DNA from: Tenacibaculum tangerinum
Lineage (GTDB): Bacteria; Bacteroidota; Bacteroidia; Flavobacteriales; Flavobacteriaceae
Reading direction: 5' to 3'
Assembly (NCBI RefSeq): GCF_029853675.1
Contig: NZ_CP122539.1
Coordinates: forward strand, 2,251,001-2,315,000
Length of the DNA stretch: 64,000 nt
Shown: positions 63,459 through 64,000 of the stretch, in pieces
Layout: each line of letters starts with the position of its first letter
Numbering within the stretch: the stretch's first letter is position 1
Program-made: the position numbers and the translations under genes
The notes under the pieces: generated by a model
Database searches by the model: none
What the model was told of the DNA's origin: nothing
The model's input: the letters and a program-made list of their open reading frames with translations, nothing else

Positions 63459-63544
63459 GCTGAAGTGGTGGAATTGGTAGACACGTTGGACTTAAAATCC
63501 AATGGGCCGTAATGCCCGTGCGGGTTCAAGTCCCGCCTTCAGTA
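63459..63544 (+). tRNA. tRNA-Leu (anticodon TAA), copy 2, no encoded CCA
   Basis: It is identical to copy 1 except that the variable arm is GGGC/GCCC instead of GAGC/GCTC, a paired compensatory change. The discriminator A is followed by CAA, so CCA must be added after transcription. A weak hairpin and T run follow at 63548-63580. Confidence 0.93.
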
Positions 63545-63645
63545 CAAAGCCTTAGCATTTTTTGTTAAGGTTTTTTTTTGTTTTAAACTTTTCTTAAACA
63601 TTATAGTGTAGAGACCGGATCATGGATCATTCCTAAAAGTTGTGT

Positions 63646-64000
63646 TTATGCGAAAATTTGTATTAATCTGTAAAGAAAGAACTCTACATTTCTGAAGCCT
63701 CTAAATTGTGCTCTAAAGGCTTTTATTTTGGCATTAAAAGATCCTGCAAATGCGTTTGTATTTCTATTGTCAAAATAATTCAGTATAGATTGATAATTTA
63801 GAGATATCGAGTTTGCTACAATATTAAAAGCTTAAAATCCAGATTCTTCTACTTCCTTAAACCAATGGGCTAATTTTGTATATGCTATTTCTTTAGAGAT
63901 AGTTTTGTTGTTAAAAAGATTCCTAAGTTTTTGACATATTCCATATGCTTTTTTAATATCTGGATAATTCTCAAATAATATTTTGGCTCTTTGTTTCTGA
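63646..64000 (-). pseudogene. ISL3-type transposase, C-terminal part, inactivated
   Basis: Minus-strand translation gives the C-terminal end of an ISL3-family transposase (QRAKILFENYPDIKKAYGIC, LNYFDNRNTNAFAGSFNAKI, KAFRAQFRGFRNVEFFLYRL). An in-frame TAA interrupts it (63832-63834, where SGFKAF would be expected). The position that is the catalytic Glu of DDE in relatives (AESFN) is Gly here (AGSFN). The stop is at 63646-63648, and the N-terminal part is beyond the window. Confidence 0.8.

Overview
The window is low-GC DNA from a marine-type member of the Flavobacteriaceae, and the gene set recalls Tenacibaculum, Polaribacter and relatives (inference). The evidence is sprA of the gliding/type IX secretion machinery, TonB receptors with carboxypeptidase-like N-terminal domains, an OmpA protein with thrombospondin type 3 repeats, an IPExxxVDY protein beside pyruvate kinase, promoters of the Bacteroidetes form (TTTG, then TAnnTTTG), and atpD-atpC split from the other ATP synthase genes.

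Layout. 1-6.4 kb: maeB-ruvA-sprA on the minus strand, with sprA cut by the window edge. 6.5-12 kb: a PAS protein, queG, a large AsmA-like protein and a small islet of unknown membrane proteins. 12.1-18 kb: an arsenosugar biosynthesis cluster (DUF547, CMD protein, ArsS, rhodanese, TIGR04282 glycosyltransferase, purine nucleoside phosphorylase, ArsM) that also holds a previously easy-to-miss 49-aa lipoprotein. 18-21.2 kb: a two-gene unit of unknown role, a decayed GT51 transglycosylase and glpK. 21.2-24.6 kb: the most unusual region. 25-30.5 kb: an ABC-F ATPase, a dead IS982-type element, tatA, atpC and atpD. 30.6-38.4 kb: OmpA, kbl, an AddA-like helicase-nuclease, an orphan gene and a methyltransferase. 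38.4-46.7 kb: a ZIP transporter and MntR/DtxR regulator divergent from a TonB receptor across a perfect 20-bp palindrome, then a second TonB receptor with a lipoprotein. 46.7-52.8 kb: acpP-fabF-rnc-IPExxxVDY-pyk, purN-rnhA and a YwqK-like protein. 52.9-57.9 kb: dodecin, DUF1304, MscS, tsaB, an astacin-like protease and TolC. 58-63.1 kb: a cytochrome oxidase assembly operon. 63.2-64 kb: three tRNA genes and a decayed ISL3-type transposase.

The best candidate for an undescribed system is 21.2-24.6 kb. In transcription order (minus strand) it has a 49-aa Thr/Gly-rich peptide gene, a terminator-like hairpin, a TPR sensor kinase, an overlapping response regulator, and then three head-to-tail promoter modules. 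Each module has two CCGC-containing half-sites exactly 22 bp apart and a TAnnTTTG box at exactly the same distance. The first two modules drive what look like short non-coding RNAs of about 75-80 nt. The third drives a 25-aa amphipathic peptide. I read this as a peptide-associated two-component circuit whose outputs are tiny RNAs and a tiny peptide. The sequence geometry is observed; the function is inferred.

Decay is common in the window: a GT51 pseudogene, two dead transposases, and a -1 change in a poly-A tract at the start of the DUF420 gene of the cytochrome oxidase operon.
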